A stretch of DNA of 49,410 nt. Origin: Comamonadaceae bacterium. Lineage in GTDB: Bacteria > Pseudomonadota > Gammaproteobacteria > Burkholderiales > Burkholderiaceae_C. The position numbers were made by a program, and so were the translations under genes. The notes below the pieces were generated by a model that was given only the letters and a program-made list of their open reading frames with translations, searched no databases and was not told the origin of the DNA. Location of the stretch: assembly GCA_947476285.1 (NCBI GenBank), contig CANJPU010000039.1, positions 1 through 49,410 of the forward strand, given 5' to 3'. This document shows positions 11,015-19,271 of this stretch, one piece after another; positions within the stretch are counted from its first letter, which is position 1; every line of letters begins with the position of its first letter.

Positions 11015-11797
11015 ATGTTCACTCAGCAGCACCCCGAGACCTTTGCCCAACCCGAACCGGCAACCGTCGCAGCGCGCGATGGCTGGACATTGGCCCACGA
11101 GGCCGCGCGCGGCGGCCATGCCGGGATGATCAAGGCCTTGCGAGCCACGGTGCCCACCGGGCAGGCCTTGATGAAGGTCGATTGCCATGGCCGCACGCCG
11201 GCGCACGAAGCCGCACGCCACGGCCACGCCAGAGTTATCGACGCCCTGCAATCGGCCGGCGTGCCTCCTGCCGCGTTGATGTACAGCTGGGACGGCTGGA
11301 CCCCCGCGCACGAGGCAGCGCAGCGCGGCCAGGCTGAGGTGATTCAAGCGCTGGCCGCAGCTGGCGTGAGCGCCGCCGACATGGAAGCCGGCGCCTTTAC
11401 CGCGCACGACAGCAACACCACCACGCCCGCACAAGAAGCCGCCATCGGTGGCCATGCGCCGGCGCTCGCCGCGCTGCGTGCCGCCGGCGTCGATCTGATG
11501 ATAGGCGACCGCTTTCGCAGAACCCCGGCGCACGAAGCGGCGCGCCATGGCCATGCCTGTGTGATTGCAGCCTTGCACGAGGCCGGTGTCAGCCCCCTGG
11601 CCTTGATGGCCCCTGACCGCTGCGGCAAGACGGCCGCACACGAGGCCGCGCAGCATGGCCACGCAGCCGTCATCGACGCCCTGCAAGCAGCCGGCGTCAG
11701 CCGCCGCGCTCTGCAAGCCAAGGACCGCGAAGGCAAGACCGCACTGGACTACGCGGTTCAGTGCGGGCACGGTGAATTGGTGGTGGCGCTCAGCTGA
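11015..11797 (+). CDS. Ankyrin-repeat protein
   Basis: 260 residues from ATG 11015 (an in-frame ATG six bases earlier is possible). Seven ankyrin repeats of about 33-36 residues follow each other from residue 20 to the end, each with a variant of TPAHEAARHGHA-VI-AL-AAGV. The family mediates protein-protein binding and, in bacteria, is common among secreted host-interacting proteins, though also found in periplasmic and cytoplasmic roles. No signal peptide is visible. The repeats are regular at protein level, and the DNA also shows repeated blocks around CACGAAGC-GC-CGCCATGGCCA. The gene lies in a non-conserved stretch between nnrS and a CaaX-ending gene. The 220-base region upstream (10795-11014) shows no recognised promoter. 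Confidence 0.82.
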   Translation: MFTQQHPETFAQPEPATVAARDGWTLAHEAARGGHAGMIKALRATVPTGQALMKVDCHGRTPAHEAARHGHARVIDALQSAGVPPAALMYSWDGWTPAHEAAQRGQAEVIQALAAAGVSAADMEAGAFTAHDSNTTTPAQEAAIGGHAPALAALRAAGVDLMIGDRFRRTPAHEAARHGHACVIAALHEAGVSPLALMAPDRCGKTAAHEAAQHGHAAVIDALQAAGVSRRALQAKDREGKTALDYAVQCGHGELVVALS

Positions 11798-11858
11798 CGC
11801 GTGAGTCGTGCGCGCGGCTGTACTCACTCGGGCTGAAGGCGCCTGACACTGGGCCGGT

Positions 11859-13136
11859 TCACATAACAACACAAGGACAAGGGGGACGGCGAGCCGGAGC
11901 TCCACGCACGGTTATCGGAGCATTGGCAGGAGCTGCTCCTGCTGCGCCTGCAGCTTCTGCTAATGCTGGCTCTGATCCGGGTCCTTCGGTCGTACCTAAG
12001 GCACCAGCAGGCGTACCCGCGAGATGAGCCTTCAGCTTCGTCAGCTTGTCCTTCGCCATCGGACATCCGAGGGTGCCTGCGGTTTCAGTCCATTGAATAG
12101 CCGTCACGTACTTACCGTCACGGGCATACAACGAACCTATGTTGTAGGCAATGTTGGCCTTGTCCTCTTTTGATAAGTCGCTCGTCTTTTCATAGATGTT
12201 TCTTAGTGCTTTCAGAACTTCTGGCAATGGTCCGGGATTAGTCTTCATCTGCTTGGCGCAGTCAGCAAGCAGCGCTGCACGGTCTGGTGAACTGCCCGCA
12301 GAAGTATCAGCAGGTGCACCGCCAGTAGCAGCGGACGATGCAGTATCGAGATCTTTTATGATTCGGAGCATGGCTTCATCCGGCGTATGCTGCCGAGCAG
12401 GGCGCGATAGGGCAGGTCGAGGGAACGGAGTTCTAGTCACCGTCATGGGGTGCACAACATTCCCATCGATGGCCCTCAGTCTTGCGCAAATAGGGTCTAA
12501 ATGAGCATCACCCACCAACAGAACCACGCGCTGTTGGCCGCTGAGCATCACCGCGTTGACAGTAGCCTCCTCGCGCACATCCTGCAGGGTTCGAGTGGAA
12601 TCGTAGAGAGCATGTCCCTTGATCAGTTCATCAGGCACGCCACGGATGGTGAAACGCTCTTCACCCAACGAAAATTCAATGGTCTTAGCAGCAGGACGTC
12701 GAGCGGTGAGGATTCTTGAACCAAGATGCAATTGGTTCATCTCATCAAAAGGCAAGAATTTCGAGCGGGTGGTTTCGTGCACGAGCTGATGTTCACGGAT
12801 TTTAGGATCACGATCCCATTGTGTGTGGAAGACTCCGCGCTGCGCGGCTGATGAAAGGTGATGCAACAACTCGTTTTCCGCAGGAAAGCTATGGGTCCTA
12901 GGAGGCCAGGCTTCGGCTAATTTGACCCAACCCATCCTCTCTCTGTCTGGGACCGCGCCCGGACAAGTTTGATCGAGGATTTCTTTTTCACGAGCAATCG
13001 CCTGCTGCATTCGTGCCAGGTCCATCTCGCTGTATAAAACAAAACCCCTTCTTTGCAGATCTCTAGCGTGCCTGATGAGAAATTCCTTGGAAGCGGGGCC
13101 GGTATGGGTCTCACCGATAACGATAACTTCAGGCAT
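11859..13136 (-). CDS. ChaN/EreA-like protein with C-terminal CaaX box, possible host-directed protein
   Basis: 425 residues. The N-terminus MPEVIVIGETHTGPAS and the later VVLLVGDAHLDPICARL resemble the GE-H and G-aH strands of the ChaN/EreA/TraB-like fold. Residues about 330-375 (NIAYNIGSLYARDGKY, then TAGTLG) look like a TPR/Sel1-type hairpin. The last 50 residues are Ala/Pro-rich and end in PPCPCVVM. The last four, CVVM, form a CaaX prenylation box with X = Met, and PCVVM is identical to the end of human N-Ras. The extra Cys two residues before could be a palmitoylation site. No N-terminal signal peptide is seen. The codons look less GC-rich than neighbours, which suggests acquisition. Translation by eye of 11859-11882 confirms the ending. 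Function unknown; a secreted effector is inferred. Confidence 0.7.
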   Translation of the reverse strand: MPEVIVIGETHTGPASKEFLIRHARDLQRRGFVLYSEMDLARMQQAIAREKEILDQTCPGAVPDRERMGWVKLAEAWPPRTHSFPAENELLHHLSSAAQRGVFHTQWDRDPKIREHQLVHETTRSKFLPFDEMNQLHLGSRILTARRPAAKTIEFSLGEERFTIRGVPDELIKGHALYDSTRTLQDVREEATVNAVMLSGQQRVVLLVGDAHLDPICARLRAIDGNVVHPMTVTRTPFPRPALSRPARQHTPDEAMLRIIKDLDTASSAATGGAPADTSAGSSPDRAALLADCAKQMKTNPGPLPEVLKALRNIYEKTSDLSKEDKANIAYNIGSLYARDGKYVTAIQWTETAGTLGCPMAKDKLTKLKAHLAGTPAGALGTTEGPGSEPALAEAAGAAGAAPANAPITVRGAPARRPPCPCVVM

Positions 13137-13497
13137 TTATTAACTCCAGATAGTCATAGGGCAATGGTTTTTGATTTTTGCAAGCTATCGCAAGGACGGA
13201 TTCATTGGTGATCTCATGCACTCACGCCTGACAATCGTTAATTGCGAAATGCCCCCGAGGAAGAGGGAATTATTAAGCCCTCAACCCAAACCCTTTCATG
13301 TATGGAACGAAACACCGTTTATCCAGAACAAGGTCGCGTTTCTCTGGGCCGGGCGAAGCGAGGCGTTGAAGATGGTGCACCGCTCCTGACAGCTTGGACT
13401 GTTGATGCGGACTGTGCATTGCTTATGTGCAAAGTTATACATAAACATGTGATATTTGTGCGTGGTGCGTACCGCCAATCCAACCCACCTCCCAAGT
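13137..13497. other. AT-richer intergenic stretch without a supported gene
   Basis: This 360-base stretch upstream of the CaaX gene and downstream of the nitroreductase gene is visibly less GC-rich than its surroundings. It holds short open frames, but none has a convincing start, composition or homology. It must contain the promoter of the CaaX gene, but I could not define one; TTCGC (minus strand, 13248-13244) is a lone half-site. Confidence 0.5.
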
Positions 13498-14121
13498 TCA
13501 GCCGCCGCCCAGTTCACTCACAAACCGTGGCGCCTGTGGCCGCGCCCTGGCTGGCTTGCGCCGGGCCGCCGTGCCCAGGCTGAGGAAGCACACCGCCTGC
13601 TCTTGCGGTGCCAGCGTGAACAACTGCCGCAGGCCCAAATAGTCCATAGCCTTGCCGCTGGTCAGGGCCGAACCGTAGCCCAACGCGGTGGCCATGAGCA
13701 GCATATTCTGGATGGCGCAGCCGGCGCTGATGAATCGCTCAACTGCGGGGATCTCATCTTGCGGCGAGCCGGTGTTCACCACCACCAGCATCAGTACCGG
13801 TGAGCGGAAGGCTTTCTCCCGAGCTTGTGCGGCCTGGTCGGGTGTGGCGGCTGAGTCGCGTTGCATCAGCGCGGCGGCAAACTCCTCGGCCAGCTTGCCG
13901 CGTGAGGCCTGCGGCACAAGGATGAATCGCCATGGCACCCGCTCGCCGTGATCAGGTGCGGCAGCTGCTGCGCGAAAGATCAAATCGAGCTCGTCTTGCG
14001 TGGGCGCCGGGTCCAACAGACGCTTGGGCAGGATGGTCTGGCGGTGATTGATCAGCCCGGCCAGCCATGGCGCCGCGCCGGCCGCGTCAGCCGGGCCGAC
14101 TGCAGGCACTGGCAGGTTCAT
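13498..14121 (-). CDS. Nitroreductase family protein
   Basis: 207 residues from MNLPVPAVGP. Landmarks of the FMN-dependent nitroreductase fold are INHRQTILPKRL, AAPDHGERVPWRF, SAGCAIQNMLLMATALGYGS and CFLSLGT. It most resembles the YdjA-like putative NAD(P)H nitroreductases, about 180-200 residues long. The start ATG overlaps the stop codon of the ribonucleotide reductase gene (ATGA), so it is translated from the same mRNA. The substrate is unknown. Coupling to a nitronate monooxygenase and RNR suggests a role in flavin redox or nitro-compound handling, but this is inference. Confidence 0.83.
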   Translation of the reverse strand: MNLPVPAVGPADAAGAAPWLAGLINHRQTILPKRLLDPAPTQDELDLIFRAAAAAPDHGERVPWRFILVPQASRGKLAEEFAAALMQRDSAATPDQAAQAREKAFRSPVLMLVVVNTGSPQDEIPAVERFISAGCAIQNMLLMATALGYGSALTSGKAMDYLGLRQLFTLAPQEQAVCFLSLGTAARRKPARARPQAPRFVSELGGG

Positions 14122-17100
14122 CCGCAGGAGCCCAGATGCCCGCACTGCGTGCAGTAGTCGCAGCCGTCCTTGCGGATCATCGCGTGGGCGCCGCACTCGG
14201 GGCACTTGCTGCCGGCCATGGGTGCGGTGGGCGCTGCGGTCTCGGCCAGTGGGTCGGGGCCGGCCGCGCCATTGCGCCGGGCGATGATGTTTTGTACCGC
14301 ATAGGCAATGGCGGCAACTTCGGACTCGTGCCACAGCGGCACCTGCGTGCCGTCGACTTTGTCGTAGGTGCCCAGCCGCACCGGCCCGCGATCCCAGGCT
14401 ACCTTGCGCATGTCGGCCAGTGCGCGGTCAAGAAAACCGCCGCGCGCGGCCAGCGACAACAGGCGCATGCTCGATGTCACCCACTGCTGCGACTCACCGG
14501 TCTGACCCACTGGCATGAAGAACTCAATGGCCCGCTCGCGCCCATCGGCCAGAGGCAGAAAGGACACCACCAGGTACAGATGCTGGCGGCCTTGTTGCGT
14601 CCAGTACTCGATCTTTTCGGCCACCGCGGCGAGCGCGCCCTTGGGCCGGCTGGCAATGACGCCGCGCATCGGGTCCACCGGTGGCGCGCTCATGCTTGGC
14701 TTGCTGGCCGGCGCGGGCGCATCGGTCTGCAACACAGCGCCCACGATGCTGTTGGGTCGATACGTGGCCAGGCCCTTGAGGCCGGCCTGCCAGGCCTTGA
14801 TGTATAAGTCCTGGAAGTCGGCATAGGCGTAGTCCACCGGCACGTTCACGGTCTTGGAGATGGCGGTGTCCACAAAGGGTTGCACCGCCTCCATCATGGC
14901 GATGTGGCCGGCGGCGGACATCTCCAGCGCGTTGACGAAATAGGGCGGCAGCTTGCTCACCTCGCCGCCCAATGATTTGTACAGACGCCAGGCGTGGTCT
15001 TGCACTTCGTATTCGCTCACCGAGCCATCGCCCTCGCGCTTGCGGCGCGTGTAGGTCCAGGAGAATGCTGGCTCGATGCCGTTGGACGCGTTGTCGGCAA
15101 ACGCCAGACTCACCGTGCCCGTGGGGGCGATGGAAAGTAAATGGCTGTTGCGAATGCCGTGCTGACGGATCAATTGCTTAAGCGGCTCATCGAGCCGGCT
15201 GGCGAAGGTGCCATCGGCCAGATAGCCTTGCGCGTCGAAGGCGGGGAAGGCGCCTTTCTCCTGCGCCAATGCCACCGATGCATGGTAGGCCGCATCGCGC
15301 ATGCAGCGGGCGATCTTCACAGCCATCTCGCGCCCGGCCGGTTCGTCATAGCGCAGGCACAGCATCGCCAACGCATCGCCCATGCCGGTAAAGCCCACGC
15401 CGATGCGCCGTTTGGCGGCGGCCTCGGCCTGCTGCTGCGGTAGCGGCCAGAAGGTGATGTCCAACACATTGTCCAGTGCGCGTACCTGCAGGCTGACTGA
15501 CGCCGCAAAGGCCTCGAAGTCAAACTCGGGCGTGCCAGCGAAGCCGAAGGGGTGGTGGATGAATTGCGTGAGAATCACCGGCCCCAGATCGCAGCAGCCG
15601 TAGGGGGGCAGGGGTTGTTCGCCGCAGTTGTGCACGTAGAAGCCGTTGGCATCGAAGGCATGCACGTCGGCGATGGTGGCATCAAAGACGTCCTCACTGG
15701 CGCATTCGCGCAGCGACTCTACGGTGGCGACGAAGCGCTCGCGATTGAACGCGCGCTTGTAGGCTGACAGGGACCCTTCAAGCCGCGCCGCCTTGGCTGT
15801 ATCGGCGAAACCGATGCGTTGGGCAAAGTGGAGCATGTTCTCGCCGCTAATGACGAGTTCATTAACTTCTCGCGATTCGTAGGGCCGCATACCACCACGT
15901 CCGTCGGGCATGGGGCGAACCAGCGCAGGCTTGCGTGCACGGTAAATTGTGCCAACAATTCCCAAGCGCAGCAGCATGCGTTGCACGGCACTCAGCAAGA
16001 AGGCATCGCTTTGGGTCAGGCGCACGCTCACGCCCTTGTCTTGACTGCCCTGCACTGAACCGTCAGCATCGAACAGACCGCGTAGCAGTCCTGCCGCAAA
16101 TGCGCTCGATTGGGCTTCGACCTGGGGTGTGATGGTCTTGCGTCCAGGACGCAGCCCCAGCGACAAAGCCAGGTCGCGCAGCGCCGCCGACGCCATGCGC
16201 GCTTCACCGCGCCCGTCGCCAACCGCGCGCTGGAAGCCTCGAAAGTCGGCGCGGTGCGGCAGGGTGAATGCAGCGGCCTGCGCTCTCGCAATGATCCCGG
16301 CCGCGCCGCTCAACGCATGTACGGGTGCGCCCTGCGCCACTTCCTTGAGCTCGGGCGCCCAGACGGAGATCACCGCCTTGTCGTCCTTGAGGGTGCCGTC
16401 TCCGATCAGCAAGCCTAGGAGATACCCTTGCTCGTGGGTGCCCTCGCCGTCCCAGCCGCCAAGGTCGCGGTGGTCGTGCAGCACGACTTCGTCGCCGGGC
16501 TGCAGTCGCGATGCCTGCGTCCATTCCAGCGAAAGGGTGTAGCGAGTCTTGCGAGCCACGCGCCGCACCAGATGGTCAGCGGTCAGGCGCAGGCCGTGCC
16601 CCTCGCGTGTGAGCAGTTCAAACACTGGCTTATGGCCGGTGGCGAAGAAGCCTTGCGACGTCGACGCAAAGGCCTTGCCATCGACGATGGCCTCAAAGGG
16701 TCTTCCGATGAGGTCGCGTACCTGAGTCGGCCCACGTGAAGTCAATATCCATGTGTCGGCGGTGACGCAAGGATTCGTCGCCGCAATATTCTCGCAATAG
16801 CGCAGGTTGTTGTCGCGGTTGATTGTGTCGGGAAACAAAATGCCCGGCTCGGCGAAGTCGTAAGCCGATTGCATCACTGTGTCCCACAGTTGCGCTGCGG
16901 GCAGGCTGCGGTAAACCCACAGGCCGTCTTCGCGCTGGTAGGCACCCTTGGCCAGCAGGGCGTCGCCGGGCTTGGCGCGGTGCACTAGTTCCCAGTCGCC
17001 ACCAGCCTCCAGCAATTGCATGAAAGCGTGCGGCACAGCCACCGACACATTGAAGTTGGACCAGCGCCCGGGCTTGCGCTTGGCGGTGATGAATTCGAGA

Positions 17101-17645
17101 ACGTCGGGGTGGTCGATGCGCAGCACGCCCATCTGCGCGCCGCGCCGTGCGCCCGCGCTCTCCACCGTGGCGCAGGAATGGTCGAACACATCGATGTAGC
17201 TGCACGGCCCCGAGGCAATGGATGCAGTCGCGCGCACCTCTGCACCGCGCGGACGGATGCGCGAAAAATCGTAGCCGACACCGCCGCCGCGGCGCATGGT
17301 TTCGGCCGCTTCGCGAAGGGCTTCGTAGATGCCGGGGTAACCCTCTGCATCCACACCCTGAATGCTGTCTCCCACCGGCTGCACGAAACAGTTGATGAGC
17401 GTGGCTGACAGCGTGGTACCTGCCGCGCTCATGATGCGGCCCGCGCCTATTGCGCCAGCGCGCATGTTGGCGTGAAAAAGCTTTTGCCAGTGGGCTGGAT
17501 CGGCCTCTACCGAAGCCAGGGCAGTGGCGACGCGGGCGAACAATTCATCGACATCGTTCTCGCCAGGTTTGAGGTATTCCTCGCGCAGCACATCGCGGCT
17601 GATGGGTTGAATAGCCAACTGGGCGGGTACTTCATCGCGCTTCAT
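14118..17645 (-). CDS. nrdJ: Adenosylcobalamin-dependent ribonucleoside-diphosphate reductase with intein
   Basis: 1175 codons: an extein of about 794 residues split by a 381-residue intein. The mature enzyme is a class II RNR that makes deoxynucleotides with coenzyme B12 and needs no oxygen. Segments seen include the N-terminal AAGTTLSATLINCFVQP, MRRGGGVGYDFSRIRPRGA, the active-site NP-CGEQ-LPPYGCCDLG, and SIAPTGTVSLAFADNASNGIEP. The C-terminus has CPEC and CTQC pairs that probably bind zinc. The start overlaps the nmo stop (ATGA), and the stop overlaps the nitroreductase start, so three genes form one operon. An upstream 17-codon extension is open but overlaps nmo. No cobalamin riboswitch was seen in front of the operon. 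Confidence 0.93.
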   Translation of the reverse strand: MKRDEVPAQLAIQPISRDVLREEYLKPGENDVDELFARVATALASVEADPAHWQKLFHANMRAGAIGAGRIMSAAGTTLSATLINCFVQPVGDSIQGVDAEGYPGIYEALREAAETMRRGGGVGYDFSRIRPRGAEVRATASIASGPCSYIDVFDHSCATVESAGARRGAQMGVLRIDHPDVLEFITAKRKPGRWSNFNVSVAVPHAFMQLLEAGGDWELVHRAKPGDALLAKGAYQREDGLWVYRSLPAAQLWDTVMQSAYDFAEPGILFPDTINRDNNLRYCENIAATNPCVTADTWILTSRGPTQVRDLIGRPFEAIVDGKAFASTSQGFFATGHKPVFELLTREGHGLRLTADHLVRRVARKTRYTLSLEWTQASRLQPGDEVVLHDHRDLGGWDGEGTHEQGYLLGLLIGDGTLKDDKAVISVWAPELKEVAQGAPVHALSGAAGIIARAQAAAFTLPHRADFRGFQRAVGDGRGEARMASAALRDLALSLGLRPGRKTITPQVEAQSSAFAAGLLRGLFDADGSVQGSQDKGVSVRLTQSDAFLLSAVQRMLLRLGIVGTIYRARKPALVRPMPDGRGGMRPYESREVNELVISGENMLHFAQRIGFADTAKAARLEGSLSAYKRAFNRERFVATVESLRECASEDVFDATIADVHAFDANGFYVHNCGEQPLPPYGCCDLGPVILTQFIHHPFGFAGTPEFDFEAFAASVSLQVRALDNVLDITFWPLPQQQAEAAAKRRIGVGFTGMGDALAMLCLRYDEPAGREMAVKIARCMRDAAYHASVALAQEKGAFPAFDAQGYLADGTFASRLDEPLKQLIRQHGIRNSHLLSIAPTGTVSLAFADNASNGIEPAFSWTYTRRKREGDGSVSEYEVQDHAWRLYKSLGGEVSKLPPYFVNALEMSAAGHIAMMEAVQPFVDTAISKTVNVPVDYAYADFQDLYIKAWQAGLKGLATYRPNSIVGAVLQTDAPAPASKPSMSAPPVDPMRGVIASRPKGALAAVAEKIEYWTQQGRQHLYLVVSFLPLADGRERAIEFFMPVGQTGESQQWVTSSMRLLSLAARGGFLDRALADMRKVAWDRGPVRLGTYDKVDGTQVPLWHESEVAAIAYAVQNIIARRNGAAGPDPLAETAAPTAPMAGSKCPECGAHAMIRKDGCDYCTQCGHLGSCG
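15627..16769 (-). mobile_element. Intein with LAGLIDADG homing endonuclease in nrdJ
   Basis: In-frame insert covering NrdJ residues 293-673 (381 residues). It starts with the nucleophile Cys (CVTADTWILT), has a block-B-like LTADH at residues 354-358, and ends with VHN followed by extein Cys674. Two dodecapeptide motifs, LLGLLIGDG (409-417) and LRGLFDADG (521-529), indicate an intact-looking DOD homing endonuclease. The catalytic C-terminal Asn673 and preceding His672 are both present, so splicing should work. The flanks rejoin as NP-CGEQ. The +1 Cys674 is the cysteine of the conserved N-x-C-x-E active-site motif. Confidence 0.92.
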
Positions 17646-18883
17646 GCGGCTTGCTCCATCGAAACGCCGGCCGGCAAAATGCCGCCCAGCAACCACTGCA
17701 TCAATTCATGTACCGGCCTGATCTGCTCGCCAAAGGGCAGACGCCCCGCGCCGCGAAAGAACAAGCCCTTGTCGGTATGGCCATCCAGCGCATGGCCCAG
17801 CGATTTGTCGATGCAAAACTGGCCCCATGCGGGATTGCCGTCGCGCAACCCGCAGTGTGCCAGACAATCGAACCACATGTTGCAGTGAGACTTTACGTGC
17901 GCATGCTGCTGCAGCCGTGGCTCCAGCCGCAGATACTTGGCAAGCCAGGGCGTGCGGACCGCGCGCGCGGGCAGGCCGGCCACGCTGGTGAATTCGACGA
18001 TGTCCTCGGGTTTGGCCTGCGCCAGGATGCGTTTGAATTCGGGGTTGGCATCGCATTCGGTGGTGACGGCAAATGCGGTGCCCAATTGAACTGCCGAGGC
18101 ACCCAGGCCTTGCAGTTCGCGGATGTCTTGCAGGCTGTTGATGCCGCCCGCGCAGATGAGCGGGATGCGCCCTTCGATGCCGCTGGCGCGAAAGAACGCC
18201 AGCACCTCGGGCAGCACCACATCGAATTCAAAACGCTTGTCGTTCAAATCGGCGATCTTGGCCGCGCCCAGGTGGCCACCGGCCAGGCGCGGATGCTCGA
18301 TCACAATGGCATCGGGCAGCCGGCCTTTCTTTTCCCACTTGCGCACCAGCAATTGCACGCCACGTGCGTCGGACAAAATCGGAATCAGCGCGGCCTTGGG
18401 GAAATCGCGTGCCAGCTCAGGTAGATCAAGCGGCAGGCCGGCGCCCACCACCACCGCATCAATGCCGCATTCAAGGGCGCGGTGCACGTAGGCTTCGTAC
18501 TCGCTCACCGCGCGCATGATGTTCACCGCAAGCAGACCGCGACCCTGAGACAAGGCCCGTGCCCGCGCGATCTCGCGGGCCAGCGCCACCAGGTTGGCTT
18601 CGTTGATCTTTTCCTTGGCAACTTCGCCATCCAGGTGCTCTGTCTGCGCCATCAGGTCGGGGTGGTGCCGGCGCAAGTCCACCGATGAAATCGTGCCCAC
18701 ACCGCCCAGCGCAGCCACTGTGCCTGCAAGCCCGCCAGCCGAGACGCCCACACCCATGCCGCCTTGCACCACGGGGATCAGTTCTTTGCCATTCAGGTGC
18801 CAAGGGCGCAGCCCCGATGCGCGCGCAAGACTCTTCAATTCTTCGGCCAATGAGACCGGCTCCGTCAACAAGGATTCGTGCAT
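17642..18883 (-). CDS. Nitronate monooxygenase family protein (2-nitropropane dioxygenase type)
   Basis: 413 residues. The N-terminal VVQGGMGVGVSAGGLAGTVAALGGVGTIS, central AVVVGAGLPLDLP, VIEHPRLAGGHLG and CAGGINSLQDIRELQGLGASAVQLGTAF are the FMN-binding TIM-barrel segments of nitronate monooxygenases and related 2-nitropropane dioxygenases. The family oxidises nitronates to carbonyl compounds and nitrite; some members act as enoyl reductases, so the substrate is open. The C-terminal 80 residues contain four cysteines and are longer than in the minimal family. It is the first gene of the operon with nrdJ and the nitroreductase. The start at 18883 is the last methionine before the conserved part. 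Confidence 0.85.
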   Translation of the reverse strand: MHESLLTEPVSLAEELKSLARASGLRPWHLNGKELIPVVQGGMGVGVSAGGLAGTVAALGGVGTISSVDLRRHHPDLMAQTEHLDGEVAKEKINEANLVALAREIARARALSQGRGLLAVNIMRAVSEYEAYVHRALECGIDAVVVGAGLPLDLPELARDFPKAALIPILSDARGVQLLVRKWEKKGRLPDAIVIEHPRLAGGHLGAAKIADLNDKRFEFDVVLPEVLAFFRASGIEGRIPLICAGGINSLQDIRELQGLGASAVQLGTAFAVTTECDANPEFKRILAQAKPEDIVEFTSVAGLPARAVRTPWLAKYLRLEPRLQQHAHVKSHCNMWFDCLAHCGLRDGNPAWGQFCIDKSLGHALDGHTDKGLFFRGAGRLPFGEQIRPVHELMQWLLGGILPAGVSMEQAA

Positions 18884-19045
18884 CGCGCTTTGATTCAGGT
18901 TGGTATGGCTCAGTGCCGTTGTCGGAGGCTACAGAAGCCGCAATGGAATCTCTTTGCCGTGGGTCAATAACAGGTGCTTCTCCTGTATTCAGTTATGTAT
19001 TCATGGGTAACAACAGCACACCATTCGGTCTGAGCTCATGCGATC

Positions 19046-19151
19046 TGTTCGGGCTGAGCCAAAATATCCGTTCGGGCTGAGCCTGTCGAAGCCTTCTTGC
19101 TACGCCCGAAAAGTCTCTGCCAAGGCCCTTCGACCGGCTCAGGGCGAACGG
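19046..19151. repeat. REP-like inverted repeat (GGGCTGAGCCTGTCGAAG type)
   Basis: A copy reading TTCGGGCTGAGCCTGTCGAAG lies at 19068-19095, and an inverted copy (CTTCGACCGGCTCAGGGCGAA) at 19122-19151. A partial copy, TTCGGGCTGAGCC, precedes them at 19048-19060. The two full copies can pair to form a long hairpin. Such elements are widely scattered in proteobacterial genomes and are usually moved by RAYT transposases. It lies in the 388-base gap between the nmo and parvulin genes, which otherwise holds no gene I can support. Confidence 0.75.
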
Positions 19152-19271
19152 GGATGGAGGTGCGTGAATTTCGCAAACATCAAGAATCAGCGCCTGGCAA
19201 TTACCAAGAGGTTCTCCGCAACGCAAGCACTTTCCGTTCAACGCATCGCTGGGTTGGGCGTGGATGCCGCG

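Noticed and set aside
10985..11905. A 306-codon frame antisense to the ankyrin-repeat gene
   Set aside because: Shadow of a repetitive gene; the sense frame has regular ankyrin repeats.
13224..13248. TTCGC and GGCGT (minus strand) as a PIP-type box of the CaaX gene
   Set aside because: Only one half-site is good and no YANNNT is found 30-32 bases on; the match could easily be chance.
13171..13389. A 72-codon frame in the AT-rich gap
   Set aside because: No ribosome binding site, no recognisable domain, and it overlaps the promoter region of the CaaX gene.
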